Assembly (NCBI GenBank): GCA_903873585.1
Contig: CAIQOV010000006.1
Coordinates: 1-64,000, forward strand
Direction: 5' to 3'
DNA: 64,000 bases
Source: an uncultured Rhodobacterales bacterium
GTDB taxonomy: Bacteria > Pseudomonadota > Alphaproteobacteria > Rhodobacterales > Rhodobacteraceae
Position 1 is the stretch's first letter, and every line of letters begins with the position of its first letter. The translations under genes and the position numbers were made by a program. The notes under the pieces are model-generated. The model saw nothing but the letters and a program-made list of their open reading frames with translations. It was not told the DNA's origin and ran no database searches. Positions 49,889 to 58,701 of this stretch are shown in pieces.

Positions 49889-50020
49889 TCTGTATCAGGG
49901 CGCTTGGCGCAGCAAAGGGCCAAGATAAGCCACGGCCCGCCCTAGGCCCGCCCCGCAGAATTTGGCGAAGCGCCCTTGGTTTCGGCCCGAGAAACCCTCT
50001 GTCAACAAAGCGAGGCCATC

Positions 50021-50233
50021 ATGCCCTTTCGTTCCTTCATCCTTGTGTCCCTTTTGTCCACCAGCCTTGCCGGATGCCTTGCCGATAACAACGAACGCGG
50101 GCTTGCAGGGGCGGCAACGGGGGCGGTGATTGGTGGCGTTTCGGGCGGCAATCCGGTGGCGGGGGCCGTTGTGGGCGGTGCTGCGGGCTATTTCTGCCAC
50201 GATCTGAACGTGGCCGGATGCCGCAACCAGTGA
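50021..50233 (+). CDS. Glycine-zipper lipoprotein
   Basis: The protein has 70 residues from ATG 50021. The lipobox LSTSLAGC gives lipidation at Cys19. The mature part carries a glycine-zipper hairpin (GLAGAATGAVIGGVSGG, AGAVVGGAAGYF), like outer-membrane SmpA/OmpA-associated glycine-zipper proteins. It is probably anchored in the outer membrane and may be induced by stress. It lies upstream of a cupin gene by 28 bases. Confidence 0.78.
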   Translation: MPFRSFILVSLLSTSLAGCLADNNERGLAGAATGAVIGGVSGGNPVAGAVVGGAAGYFCHDLNVAGCRNQ

Positions 50234-50261
50234 CCCTTTCTTTGACCACAAGGACCGCGCC

Positions 50262-50657
50262 ATGACGGGCTATACCGCTGACATCGAAAGCTTGACCGAA
50301 AAGAACACCGCCTTTCGGCACGTTCTTTACACCGGTTCGCATCTGCAACTGGTTCTGATGGCCCTAAAGCCCGGTGAAGACATCGGGCTCGAAACCCACA
50401 AGACCCACGACCAGTTCTTTCGCATCGAAAAGGGCCGTGGTGAGGTGGTGATCAACGGGGCGACGCATCCGGTCAAGTCCGGCTCTGCCATCATCGGGCC
50501 CGCTGGCGCGCTGCATAACCTGATCAACACCGGCGACAAGCCAATGCGCCTTTACACGCTGTACAGCCCGCCCAACCACGTCGACGGGCTGGTTGAAAAG
50601 CGCAAAGCCGATGCGCAGGCGTCAAGCGAAGTGTTTGACGGCGTGACCACCGAATAG
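50262..50657 (+). CDS. Single-domain cupin
   Basis: The 131-residue protein has both cupin motifs: THKTHDQFFRIEKGRGEVVING (metal ligands H, H, then E) and GPAGALHNLINTG (His). Compact cupins of this form are usually metal-binding oxygenase/isomerase-like or sensory proteins; the substrate is unknown. It is in line with the small envelope genes on either side. Confidence 0.8.
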   Translation: MTGYTADIESLTEKNTAFRHVLYTGSHLQLVLMALKPGEDIGLETHKTHDQFFRIEKGRGEVVINGATHPVKSGSAIIGPAGALHNLINTGDKPMRLYTLYSPPNHVDGLVEKRKADAQASSEVFDGVTTE

Positions 50658-50717
50658 CCCGCGCGCGCCACGTAAAACAGCGGGCAATCCTGCCTGCAAT
50701 TTCCAAAGGAGATGACG

Positions 50718-51029
50718 ATGCTGCAAGATGGAAAGACGTTGAAGATGGCCGTTCCGACCGATTTTGACGGGCTGGTGGCGCAACTGGCCTCGTTGCGCGA
50801 TGACATCGCCCATCTGACGGGTTCTGTCTCGACGCTGGCGGAACGGCGGGGCCGCAAGATGGCCAACGACCTGACCGATGGCCTGAACGAGGCCGTCAAC
50901 TACGTCGAACGCAAAAGCACGGGTGCCGAGGCCGAGTTGGAAAAGTCGATAGCAACCCATCCGCTGCTGGCTTTGGGGCTGGCGGCGGGCATCGGCCTGA
51001 TGATCGGGGCGATGACGCGGCGGGGATGA
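50718..51029 (+). CDS. DUF883/ElaB-YqjD-like membrane-anchored protein
   Basis: The protein has 103 residues; ATG 50718 is preferred because AAAGGAG ends seven bases before it (ATG 50712 is too close). A helical N-terminal part (AQLASLRDDIAHLTGSVSTLAERRG) is followed by HPLLALGLAAGIGLMIGAM and a basic end, the tail-anchored design of ElaB/YqjD proteins that tether ribosomes or other partners to the inner membrane. It is ATGA-coupled to the next gene. Confidence 0.75.
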   Translation: MLQDGKTLKMAVPTDFDGLVAQLASLRDDIAHLTGSVSTLAERRGRKMANDLTDGLNEAVNYVERKSTGAEAELEKSIATHPLLALGLAAGIGLMIGAMTRRG

Positions 51030-51427
51030 ACCGCTTTTTGCCCCCGTTTCAAGATCTGGCGCGGGGGGCGGCTTGCGCTGTGCGGGCCGCTCTGCGGCGG
51101 GCGGCGCTGACTGGCGCTGCGCTGCTGATCGGCGCGCTGGGTGCGGCGTTTGGGGTGCTGGCGGTGTTTTTGGGGCTAAGCCTTGTGATGGGTTCGGCGC
51201 TGGCCGCCTTGACCATGGGCGCGGCCCTACTGGCGACAGCGGCGGTTCTGGGGCTGATTGCGCGCGAGGCGGGGCGCACAACGCACCCCGTCACCCCACC
51301 GCCGCAAGCCAACCGCGACACTTCGTCCCCAACAGCGGCCAACACCGCCACGATTGCGGTTTTTACCGCAGCTTTCCTTCTAGGCCGTCGCCTGACCAAC
51401 CGGCGCGGTTCTTCTAACAATTCCTGA
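51026..51427 (+). CDS. YqjE/holin-superfamily-like membrane protein
   Basis: The 133-residue protein has two adjacent hydrophobic segments around 28-55 and 58-82 (LTGAALLIGALGAAFGVLAVF; then VMGSALAALTMGAALLATAAVLGLIA), a Pro/Ala/Thr-rich linker and a final hydrophobic stretch before a basic tail. Together with the DUF883 gene it mirrors the yqjD-yqjE pairing of enterobacteria, which supports the assignment. Confidence 0.65.
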   Translation: MNRFLPPFQDLARGAACAVRAALRRAALTGAALLIGALGAAFGVLAVFLGLSLVMGSALAALTMGAALLATAAVLGLIAREAGRTTHPVTPPPQANRDTSSPTAANTATIAVFTAAFLLGRRLTNRRGSSNNS

Positions 51428-51444
51428 CATAGCGGAGAAACATC

Positions 51445-51600
51445 ATGTCACTTGGCGGAATCCTTTCGATCATCCTTATCATCTTCCTTCTCGGCGGCTT
51501 TTCCGGGCGTTTGGGTGGCTATGGCTACGGCTATGGCAACAGCGGCATTGGCGTTGTTTTGGTGATTGTCATCATCCTTGCCCTTCTTGGCCGAATCTAA
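51445..51600 (+). CDS. DUF3309-type tiny membrane protein
   Basis: The 51-residue protein starts at ATG 51445 with GGAG about ten bases upstream. Two hydrophobic stretches (ILSIILIIFLLGGF and GIGVVLVIVIILALLG) flank a glycine/tyrosine-rich turn GRLGGYGYGYGNSG, the arrangement of DUF3309 proteins. It is followed directly by a strong terminator hairpin. Function is unknown. Confidence 0.75.
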   Translation: MSLGGILSIILIIFLLGGFSGRLGGYGYGYGNSGIGVVLVIVIILALLGRI

Positions 51601-51608
51601 CAGCAAAG

Positions 51609-51655
51609 CCGCCAGCCGCCACGATGCAACATCGGGCGGCTGGCGGTGCATTTTT
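51609..51655 (+). terminator. Intrinsic terminator after the DUF3309 gene
   Basis: The stem CCGCCAGCCGCC (51609-51620) / GGCGGCTGGCGG (51635-51646) is perfect over 12 bp, with a 14-base loop, and is followed by TGCATTTTT. It separates the small-protein cluster from the convergent ABC genes. Confidence 0.8.
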
Positions 51656-51682
51656 CGGGGCGCGGAAGCGGCCCCGCCGCGC

Positions 51683-52360
51683 CTATCCCGTCACCAGCCC
51701 TTCGCCAACGACGATTTGCCGCTGACACAGTGCGGCAATCTTTTCGTCATGGGTCGAGATCAGGAAGGTCGTCCCCTCATCGCGGTTGATCTCGGCGATC
51801 AGGTCCATCACTTGGGCGGCCGAGGCGCGGTCAAGGTTGCCGGTGGGTTCATCGGCCAGCACCAGTTCGGGGCGGTTCATCAAGGCCCGCGCCACGGCGA
51901 CGCGCTGCTTTTGCCCGCCCGACAGGTTGGCGGTGGGAAAGTGGATGCGTTCGGCCAAGCCCATGCGCACCAGCAACTCTTGCCCCCGTGTCCGTGCCGC
52001 CGCCGTTTCGCGCCCCTCGCGCACGGCTGTGGGAAAGACAACGTTTTCCAGCGCGGTAAAGTCGGGCAAAAGGTTGTGAAACTGGAAGACAAAGCCGATG
52101 TGCTGGTTGCGAAATTCGGTCAATGCGCGGTCTGATGCGGTGGTCAGATCAACCCCCAGCATCGAATGTTGTCCGGAAGTTGGGTGCATCAGCGTGCCAA
52201 GAATGGTCAAAAGCGTGCTTTTGCCTGATCCCGAAGGGCCAAGCAGGGCGGCAAGCTCGCCCGTCTGCATCGCTAGATGAACCCCGCGCAGCACGCGCGT
52301 TTCGGCATCGCCCGACCCAAAGGTTTTCACCAAGTCCTGCACCTGTAACAGCGCGGTCAT
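51683..52360 (-). CDS. ABC transporter ATPase of the MacB/LolD type
   Basis: The 225-residue protein has Walker A GPSGSGKST, Q-loop FVFQFHNLLPDFTALENV, signature LSGGQKQRVAVARAL and Walker B LVLADEPTGNLD. The short ATPase with an FtsX-type permease and an adaptor gene upstream defines a mechanotransmission-type exporter, not an importer. It overlaps the permease gene by four bases. Confidence 0.88.
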   Translation of the reverse strand: MTALLQVQDLVKTFGSGDAETRVLRGVHLAMQTGELAALLGPSGSGKSTLLTILGTLMHPTSGQHSMLGVDLTTASDRALTEFRNQHIGFVFQFHNLLPDFTALENVVFPTAVREGRETAAARTRGQELLVRMGLAERIHFPTANLSGGQKQRVAVARALMNRPELVLADEPTGNLDRASAAQVMDLIAEINRDEGTTFLISTHDEKIAALCQRQIVVGEGLVTG

Positions 52361-53571
52361 TGGCCAATCGCCGTGACAGGGTCTAGCCGTGCCGCCGCAC
52401 GCGCGGGCAGGATAGAGGCGGCGATGGCCCCCAAAGTCGTCAGCACAATCGCCAGCCCGTAGGCCCCTTGCGCAATGTCAATCGGCAGGCCGTTTTGCCC
52501 CGGCGCAAAGCTGTCACGCCCGGGAAAGGCCAGCAGCACGCCGTAGCCTGCCGCAGCGCCAAACAGCCCGCCCATCAACCCGATCAGCGCGCCTTGCGAG
52601 ACAAACACCACCATCACAAACCACCGCCCCGCCCCCATTGCGCGCATGATCCCAATTTCGGGGCGGCGGCGGTAGGTTGACAACAGCAGCGCCGATGCCA
52701 CGCCGATGATGATCGTCAGTAGGGCGAAAGCCTTTAGGATATACCCCGTTTGCGCCTGTGCTTGCAAAGCTTCCAGCAACTGCGCGGCCTGTTCTGTCCA
52801 TGATTTTGCGTCTAACCCCGTCAGCGCCTTGATGCGTGGGGCAAGGGCGTCGGCGGTGTAAAGATCGGCCAGCTTGATCTCTATCCGCGTCACACCTTGT
52901 GGCATTTTGAACAGCGTGCGCGCTGTGGCAAGGCTGACATAGGCTTGGCGCCGGTCTGGCCCGCCTGATCCCATTTCGTAAATGCCGGTGATCGTAAGCA
53001 ACGCCTCGATCCCGTAAGAACTTTGCACCCGCACGGTTTGGCCCAACCGCAGGTTCATGTCTTGGGTCAGCGTCTTGCCCAACAACACCCCGCCTGCGCC
53101 AAGGTTGGCCGTGCCTTGGGTGATATACCCCGCCAGATTGGCGATGACAGATTCCTTGCCCGGTTCCAGCCCGTTGATTGACACCTGAGTCACCTGCGCG
53201 CCGCGCGTTAAAAACCCCGATCCGTTGATCTGGGGCGAGGTGCCAATGACCCCCGGCAGGCTTTCAATCAGCGGAATGAAAGCAGCGGTGTCTTTCAAAA
53301 TCGCCGCTGTTTGTGAGGCGGGTTCCTGCGCCAACAGCACGCGGTGCGCATCGGCGGGGGAAAGCAGGGCAGGGTCCACCGCTTCGGCCTGAATGGTGAT
53401 ATGGGCCATGTCGCCTGCGGTGCGCGCCATGATGAATTCGGCCAAGCCGCCGATCAGGGCCGACATGAAGATAAAGATGAACACGCCGATGGCAACGCCG
53501 AACACCAATAGGGCAGTTTGCGCCTTGCTGGCGGTTAGATAGCGGGTGGCGATCTTGATGGCGTAAAGCAT
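52357..53571 (-). CDS. FtsX-family ABC permease (MacB/LolC-like)
   Basis: The 404-residue protein has four membrane segments: one near residues 20-45 and three at the C-terminal end (~275-300, ~325-355, ~365-395), with a large periplasmic domain between. Landmarks are ALLVFGVAIGVFIFIFMSAL, AFALLTIIIGVASALLLSTYRRRPEIGIMRAMGA and AASILPARAAARLDPVTAIG. It passes ATPase motion to the periplasm to move a substrate or lipid-linked molecule. It shares one base with the adaptor gene. Confidence 0.87.
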   Translation of the reverse strand: MLYAIKIATRYLTASKAQTALLVFGVAIGVFIFIFMSALIGGLAEFIMARTAGDMAHITIQAEAVDPALLSPADAHRVLLAQEPASQTAAILKDTAAFIPLIESLPGVIGTSPQINGSGFLTRGAQVTQVSINGLEPGKESVIANLAGYITQGTANLGAGGVLLGKTLTQDMNLRLGQTVRVQSSYGIEALLTITGIYEMGSGGPDRRQAYVSLATARTLFKMPQGVTRIEIKLADLYTADALAPRIKALTGLDAKSWTEQAAQLLEALQAQAQTGYILKAFALLTIIIGVASALLLSTYRRRPEIGIMRAMGAGRWFVMVVFVSQGALIGLMGGLFGAAAGYGVLLAFPGRDSFAPGQNGLPIDIAQGAYGLAIVLTTLGAIAASILPARAAARLDPVTAIGQ

Positions 53572-54767
53572 CAGGGCGCGACCTTGATGGCCTGACCGTC
53601 TGTCAGGCCCGTGGCATCAGCGATCACCACATCGCCCGCGTTCAAGCCGTCTGTGACAATCAGCCGCTCTGCGGGCCATTCGATCACCGTGACAGCGCGC
53701 GTCTTGGCCCGCCCGTCTGCGACAACCAGCACCCCATCTCCTGTGGCGCTGCGGATCAGCGCTGCGCGCGGTACGGTGATGGCAGAGGCGCGGTCATCCA
53801 CCGTGATATTCGCCGTCACCGTCAACCCGATGGGCGCGCTTAGTGCAGCATCGGGGGCCAGTTTCACCGCCAGCCCGCCGGTATCGGCATCAACCCTTTG
53901 CGAGACAAAGCTGACACGCCCTGCGCGCACCAAAGTCTCACCCGACAGTTGCAAGCTGGCGGGCTGGTCTTTGCGGATCTGCGTGGCATAGGCTTCATCG
54001 ACACTGGTTTCGACCACAAGGTGGTTCAAATCGCCAATCGTCATCAAAACCGTGGCAGGATCGACGTTTTGCCCAAGATCGGCCTGCATTGTCAAAACCG
54101 TGCCCGCTTTGGGCGCGCGCAGGGTGAAGCGGTCAAGCTGGATCTGGGATTGCTCGAGCAGCGCTGTCATGCGGGCAACTTCTTGGTCGGCCTGCAACTC
54201 GGCACGGGCGGCGTTTTCCAGCGCGACGCGCGCCGCATTGGTGCCAAGCGCTTGGGTGCGCGCATGGGTCGCTATGGCGGCCTGTTGGGCGGCCAGCGCC
54301 GTATCCAGACCGGCGACCGCTTGGCGCACAACGGCTTGTTGAGTCGCCGTATCCAACTGCATCAAGACTTGCGCGGGTTTGACCACATCGCCTTCGGCCA
54401 CCAGAACGTCCAGCAAAACGCCGCTGACAAGGGGGCGGATATCCACCGACCATTGCGTTGCGATGCGCCCGTTGACGGCCAAAACGCGGGTCACAGGGCC
54501 AAGGATAACGGTCTCAACAGCCACGGCGGGAACCTTGGCGGCCCAAGGTTGCAGGTATAGCGCACCGCCAAAAGCCACAGCCAAGGCCCCGCCCAAGGCC
54601 CAAAGCCACCAGCGCCGCGCGGGTTTGGGCGCAACCTGTGTGGCAAAGGGCGCGGGAGACGGCACAACCAAGGGCAAGGTCTGCCCCGTCTTATCGGGCG
54701 CTGCTGGCTGCGGCTTGGTGGTTTTTGGCGCGCCAGAGATGGCGGTGTCTTGTCCCGAAACGGGCAT
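53571..54767 (-). CDS. HlyD/MacA-type periplasmic adaptor
   Basis: The protein has 398 residues from ATG 54767 (AGGA about eight bases upstream); the longer frame has no support. A proline-rich cytoplasmic start is followed by one membrane segment (~51-69, WWLWALGGALAVAFGGALYL), a barrel-sandwich/lipoyl domain (VLVAEGDVVKPAQVLMQLD), a short helical hairpin and a beta-barrel part (VVVADGRAKTRAVTVIE). It forms a tripartite-like exporter with the permease and ATPase. It lies downstream of the alginate-type genes, so it may act on that polymer's assembly; this is inference. Confidence 0.83.
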   Translation of the reverse strand: MPVSGQDTAISGAPKTTKPQPAAPDKTGQTLPLVVPSPAPFATQVAPKPARRWWLWALGGALAVAFGGALYLQPWAAKVPAVAVETVILGPVTRVLAVNGRIATQWSVDIRPLVSGVLLDVLVAEGDVVKPAQVLMQLDTATQQAVVRQAVAGLDTALAAQQAAIATHARTQALGTNAARVALENAARAELQADQEVARMTALLEQSQIQLDRFTLRAPKAGTVLTMQADLGQNVDPATVLMTIGDLNHLVVETSVDEAYATQIRKDQPASLQLSGETLVRAGRVSFVSQRVDADTGGLAVKLAPDAALSAPIGLTVTANITVDDRASAITVPRAALIRSATGDGVLVVADGRAKTRAVTVIEWPAERLIVTDGLNAGDVVIADATGLTDGQAIKVAP

Positions 54768-54896
54768 GATATGTCCTGAACCCAAGGGCAAAGGGCTGCG
54801 CTGTCGCAGCTCTTTTTCACAGACTAGCCCGATGGCATGGGGCTTGTATTGATCTGCATCATCCACAGGCGGCTTGGCCCTAGAGCCTTGGCAATT

Positions 54897-55943
54897 TTAG
54901 GGTGCCGTCTGCCAGACCAACGATTGCACCCCGCCCAGTTTGGAATTGGTCAATTCCCCGTAAGGGGCAACAAAGGCCGCCAGATCGGGCGCGTAGAAGG
55001 TGGCAAGATAGGCGCTGGACCATGCCAGCTCAAACCCTTGCAGTGTGTCGGATCCGTCAAAGTAGCTTTGCTTGGCCTTGGCAAGGCTGGTGACTTCGGT
55101 TGGATCGCCAAAGGCTGCCAGCGCAAAGCGGATGCTGCGATGCAAGCTGCCGTTGCAGGCTTGAAACAAGGCGTGCCCGTCGCGCTGCAACAGCACCGCA
55201 GTCGGGATCAGCGCGGTGAGGGCGTGAAGCTGATAGTGCAGCGCCAAACGCTTGCGCGCCATTTCCAGCGGCAGGCTGCCGTCGGGGTTGGCGGTGCAGG
55301 CGACAAGTTGCACGCCGGCGTCGGCCCAATCTATCATCGCCTGATCGCGCAGCGTCAGCCCAACCCGCGCCACGGCCAAAGCCGCCCAAGCGCGCAGGTT
55401 GTTCTTTTGCGAATGCGGAGGAGCTTCGGTGTCAAAGAACGTCATGGTCGCGCGCCCCAATCCGGCCAGCCATGCCTCGATCACACCGCCATCGGGTGTA
55501 TCGCCCACCATTGGCTTCACCTCGTCCCAAGCAAAGTCCAGCCCTGCCAGACGCGACGGGGCAGAGAGTTTGGCATTCAGCGTGCCCAAGTCGCTTAACG
55601 CGCCAGCCTTGGCCCAAGCCAAAAGGCCCGCCCGCACACAGTCAACGGCTTTCGGGTCAGCCGAGGTCAGCGCGACATTCGCAGCAATGATCATCGCGGT
55701 GATAAAGCTGTCGAGCGGTTTAATCTGCGCGTTCACATCGGCATTGCTGGCGGTGTCAAACGACGAATGGGTTTTGTCGCCGCTGGTATAGCGACTGCCA
55801 TGGTCCAGCCGGATCACTGGCGGGGCTAGGGCGGGGCATTCCCAAGGGGCGGGCGCATCTTGGGCCTGCGCCGAAAGCGCACCCATCACGCCGCACGCGA
55901 TCAGCGCCAAGACCAAGGGCGCGCGGTGCAAAAAGCGGCTCAA
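54897..55943 (-). CDS. AlgL-like (PL5 family) periplasmic protein with altered active site
   Basis: The 348-residue protein has a signal peptide ending near SAQA. The alginate-lyase alpha-barrel pattern is present: NNLRAWAALAVARVGL and DGSLPLEMARKRLALHYQLHALTAL align with the AlgL segments NNHSYWAAW and [21 protein letters not shown] (family pattern recalled). In that alignment the catalytic His is Leu183, the Arg is Leu233 and the Tyr is His240. Lyase activity on alginate is therefore unlikely. It starts four bases inside the Sel1-repeat gene and is last of the alginate-type run. Confidence 0.75.
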   Translation of the reverse strand: MSRFLHRAPLVLALIACGVMGALSAQAQDAPAPWECPALAPPVIRLDHGSRYTSGDKTHSSFDTASNADVNAQIKPLDSFITAMIIAANVALTSADPKAVDCVRAGLLAWAKAGALSDLGTLNAKLSAPSRLAGLDFAWDEVKPMVGDTPDGGVIEAWLAGLGRATMTFFDTEAPPHSQKNNLRAWAALAVARVGLTLRDQAMIDWADAGVQLVACTANPDGSLPLEMARKRLALHYQLHALTALIPTAVLLQRDGHALFQACNGSLHRSIRFALAAFGDPTEVTSLAKAKQSYFDGSDTLQGFELAWSSAYLATFYAPDLAAFVAPYGELTNSKLGGVQSLVWQTAP

Positions 55944-58684
55944 TTTGACGCATCCTGCATCACCATCAGCTTGATCAGGTCCACGGCGTCTTGATCTCCG
56001 GCATTTGCGGCGCGTTGCAGCCAGCGATGGGCCAGCGCGATCGAAGGCGCAACCCCGACGCCCAAAGCATAATCCTGCGCCAAAAGCACCATCGCCTTGG
56101 CATCCCCCGCTTGCGACGCGCGGATCAGCCAGCCTGTGGCGGCTTGCACCTGCGCAGGCTTTACGGCGGCTTCGCCCAGACGGCGGGCATATTCGCGCAT
56201 CGCCGCAGGGCTGCCCGCTTCGGCTGCCTTTTGATACAGCGTGTCTAGATCAAGGCGCAGGTCAACCGTGACAGCAAGGGCGGGGTTGCGGCGCGTGAGT
56301 TCGGCGAGCAGTTCAGGAATGGCCACAGGGTCGCTGCGTGCGATCAGGGTCACATACAAATCGGCCGCGCGTGCGGCATCATACTCTGGCGCGCCGCGCA
56401 CGCCGTAAAGCTTCAACAACCGTTGCACAGCGGTTTTGCTGCCCAAGGCGTTGGATTTTTCGTAAAGCGCTGCCGCACTTTGCACGCCTTGCGCGCCCAA
56501 AATCTCGTGTTGGGTATCGCCCAAGACGACCATTTGCCATTCATCCTGACCCGCCAGTTCCCCCGCAATTGTCAGCCAGCGGCGAGCTTGTGTGTCATCG
56601 CCCAGCGTGCCCCAGACCTTGGCAAAGGCCACAGCTTCGGGAAAGGCGCAGCCCATCGCTTCGGTTGCGCGCGCCCGGTAGGTTTCGCGCTGTGCGGGAT
56701 CGGGCAGCAAGGGCATGGCCAAAAGCAAAGCGTTAAAGTCGCCGCGCGCCTCGATGGCGGGGGCGAATTTGGCATAGACCGCGGCGGGGGTTGGAAAGCT
56801 AAGGGGATCGGCGATCAGCAGCAAGCTCATCGCATCGCCGATGCCTTGATTGGCCAAAGGCTGTAACAAGGCCAAGGCCTCGGTGCGGTTGGCAAGGTTG
56901 GGGGCTTCTAACAGGGCCGCCGCCAATTTCAGCGCAGCCCCCGTATCGCCTTGCGCTATCGCCTTGCTGAACAAAGCCAGCGCTTGGGCGCGTTGTTCGG
57001 GGGTTCTCGCGCGGGAAAGATCTATCGTGGCGGTGGCCGTCGTCACCTCGGGGATACCAGCGGCGAAATTGCCCCAAAACGCCTGTGCCGAGGCGGTGGC
57101 GTGGGTGTCTTTCAACACCGCCAGCATATTGGCCAAGGGAGTTGCGCGCCCCGACAGGGCTTGGGTTTGCAACGATGCCATGGCCAGCGGGTCGGCTTTG
57201 GCGGTCAGCGCGGCCAGCATCGCAGGCGTGAAATCCAATGAGGACGATCCGATAGAGGCCTCTATCCCTTGCCAATAGGCCACCTCACGCAGGTGGGGCG
57301 CATCGGGGGCTTTGCACAAGAACGCCTGCTTTACATCGGTTGCAGGTGCCACCTCGCCCAAGTTCGACACCATCTGGATCAGCGGATCAAGGGCTGCATA
57401 AAACGCCGCATCGGTTTGCGCGCGCCCCATGTCAGCAGCGGCCAAGGCGCGGATGGCGATGGGATCGCGCCGCTTGGCCGCTTCCAGCAACAGCGGGCGG
57501 GCGGCGGCTTGGCCTTGCCAGCGGCCTTGATCTTGCAAGATCAGCGCGGCTTGTTTGGCAAAGGCCCATCCCGGCCCGTCGGGCAGCGCTGCAAGGCGTT
57601 GCAGCGTGTCGAGGTAGGCAGCGCGCAGGTCAGGCTGGGCTTTCAACCGCGTCTCAAGAAACCCCGAAAGGCGCACAAGGGCGGCATGGTCGCCCAAGTC
57701 TGCGGCCTTTGTGTACAGGGCTTTGGCGGCGGGGATGTCTTGGGTGGTCAGCGCACCCACCTCTAGAATGCGGCCCAGTGTCACCATGGCATAGGGCAGG
57801 CCACCATCGGCTGCCTTTTGCAGATAGGTCATCAACACCGCGTTGTCTTTGGTCACCAGTTCGGATTGCAACTGATATTCCACCACCCGCCAAGCCGAGA
57901 TCGGGTCGCCCAGATCAGCGGCAAAGCGGTACCAGCGCATCGCCATCCCATTATCGACCGTGACAACTGTGCCTGCGGTATATTCGCGCGCGATGCGGGC
58001 TATCCGGTCGCAGATCAGCGGGTCCATCTGGCCCACCAGCGCACCAAAGGCCATGGTCACGGCCAGATCGGGCGTAATGTCCCACCCTGCAGGCGCTTGC
58101 CCCGCCACGCTTAAGCGCGTCAGCGCCAGCAAAGCGTCGGCATTGCCGCCGTAGCCTGCCGCCACCAGCAAGTCAGTGCCCCGTGCTGTGTCTTGGGCAA
58201 TGCCTGTGCCTTCGCTTAACAAGCCCGACAGCACAAACTGCATTCTGGACGAGGCTTTGTCGCTATGGGCCAGCAATTGCGTCACCAACCCCGCCTGCGT
58301 CAAGGCGCGAAGATGTCCGGTGGCAATCATCTGGGTGATTTGGGCCAGCAAGACTTCGTCAGCGGTGAATTTCGGCGACGCTTTGGCCAAGGCCAGAATG
58401 GCCTTTTGAATGGTGCCGTCCCACCCCAGCGCGTCCATCTCGGCCAGACGTCGCAGGTCGCGGCTGATCAGGTTGGGGTCGCGGTCGGGCAGGGTCGTGC
58501 CATCCCATGCCCGCCAAAACGTGGTCAGATCGGCGTCAGAGGCCCGCGCCAGACAGATCGGCTGCACCGCCATATCGGGCGGCGCAAAGTCAAGCGTCAG
58601 GGTTTGAACCGTCTGGGATTGGGCCTGCGCCGCAGTTGCGGCACACAGCGCGACAGCACAGGCCACCTGTCTGAAAATTGTCAT
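55940..58684 (-). CDS. Large Sel1/TPR-repeat secreted protein (AlgK-position)
   Basis: The 914-residue protein has a signal peptide (MTIFRQVACAVALCAATAAQA). It consists largely of Sel1-like repeats, e.g. AGYGGNADALLALTRLSVAGQAPAG, AADGGLPYAMVTLGRILEVGAL, AAEAGSPAAMREYARRLGEAA and ASQAGDAKAMVLLAQDYALGVGV. It holds the place of AlgK, the alginate outer-membrane scaffold, but is about twice its length and has no lipobox. A periplasmic scaffold for polymer synthesis or modification is the likely role. Confidence 0.75.
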   Translation of the reverse strand: MTIFRQVACAVALCAATAAQAQSQTVQTLTLDFAPPDMAVQPICLARASDADLTTFWRAWDGTTLPDRDPNLISRDLRRLAEMDALGWDGTIQKAILALAKASPKFTADEVLLAQITQMIATGHLRALTQAGLVTQLLAHSDKASSRMQFVLSGLLSEGTGIAQDTARGTDLLVAAGYGGNADALLALTRLSVAGQAPAGWDITPDLAVTMAFGALVGQMDPLICDRIARIAREYTAGTVVTVDNGMAMRWYRFAADLGDPISAWRVVEYQLQSELVTKDNAVLMTYLQKAADGGLPYAMVTLGRILEVGALTTQDIPAAKALYTKAADLGDHAALVRLSGFLETRLKAQPDLRAAYLDTLQRLAALPDGPGWAFAKQAALILQDQGRWQGQAAARPLLLEAAKRRDPIAIRALAAADMGRAQTDAAFYAALDPLIQMVSNLGEVAPATDVKQAFLCKAPDAPHLREVAYWQGIEASIGSSSLDFTPAMLAALTAKADPLAMASLQTQALSGRATPLANMLAVLKDTHATASAQAFWGNFAAGIPEVTTATATIDLSRARTPEQRAQALALFSKAIAQGDTGAALKLAAALLEAPNLANRTEALALLQPLANQGIGDAMSLLLIADPLSFPTPAAVYAKFAPAIEARGDFNALLLAMPLLPDPAQRETYRARATEAMGCAFPEAVAFAKVWGTLGDDTQARRWLTIAGELAGQDEWQMVVLGDTQHEILGAQGVQSAAALYEKSNALGSKTAVQRLLKLYGVRGAPEYDAARAADLYVTLIARSDPVAIPELLAELTRRNPALAVTVDLRLDLDTLYQKAAEAGSPAAMREYARRLGEAAVKPAQVQAATGWLIRASQAGDAKAMVLLAQDYALGVGVAPSIALAHRWLQRAANAGDQDAVDLIKLMVMQDASN

Positions 58685-58701
58685 GGCTTTCTCTTTCCCG
58701 A

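Noticed and set aside
49729-49923. Minus-strand frame over the end of the P-type ATPase
   Set aside because: It runs opposite the restored ATPase C terminus and has no start-site or motif support.
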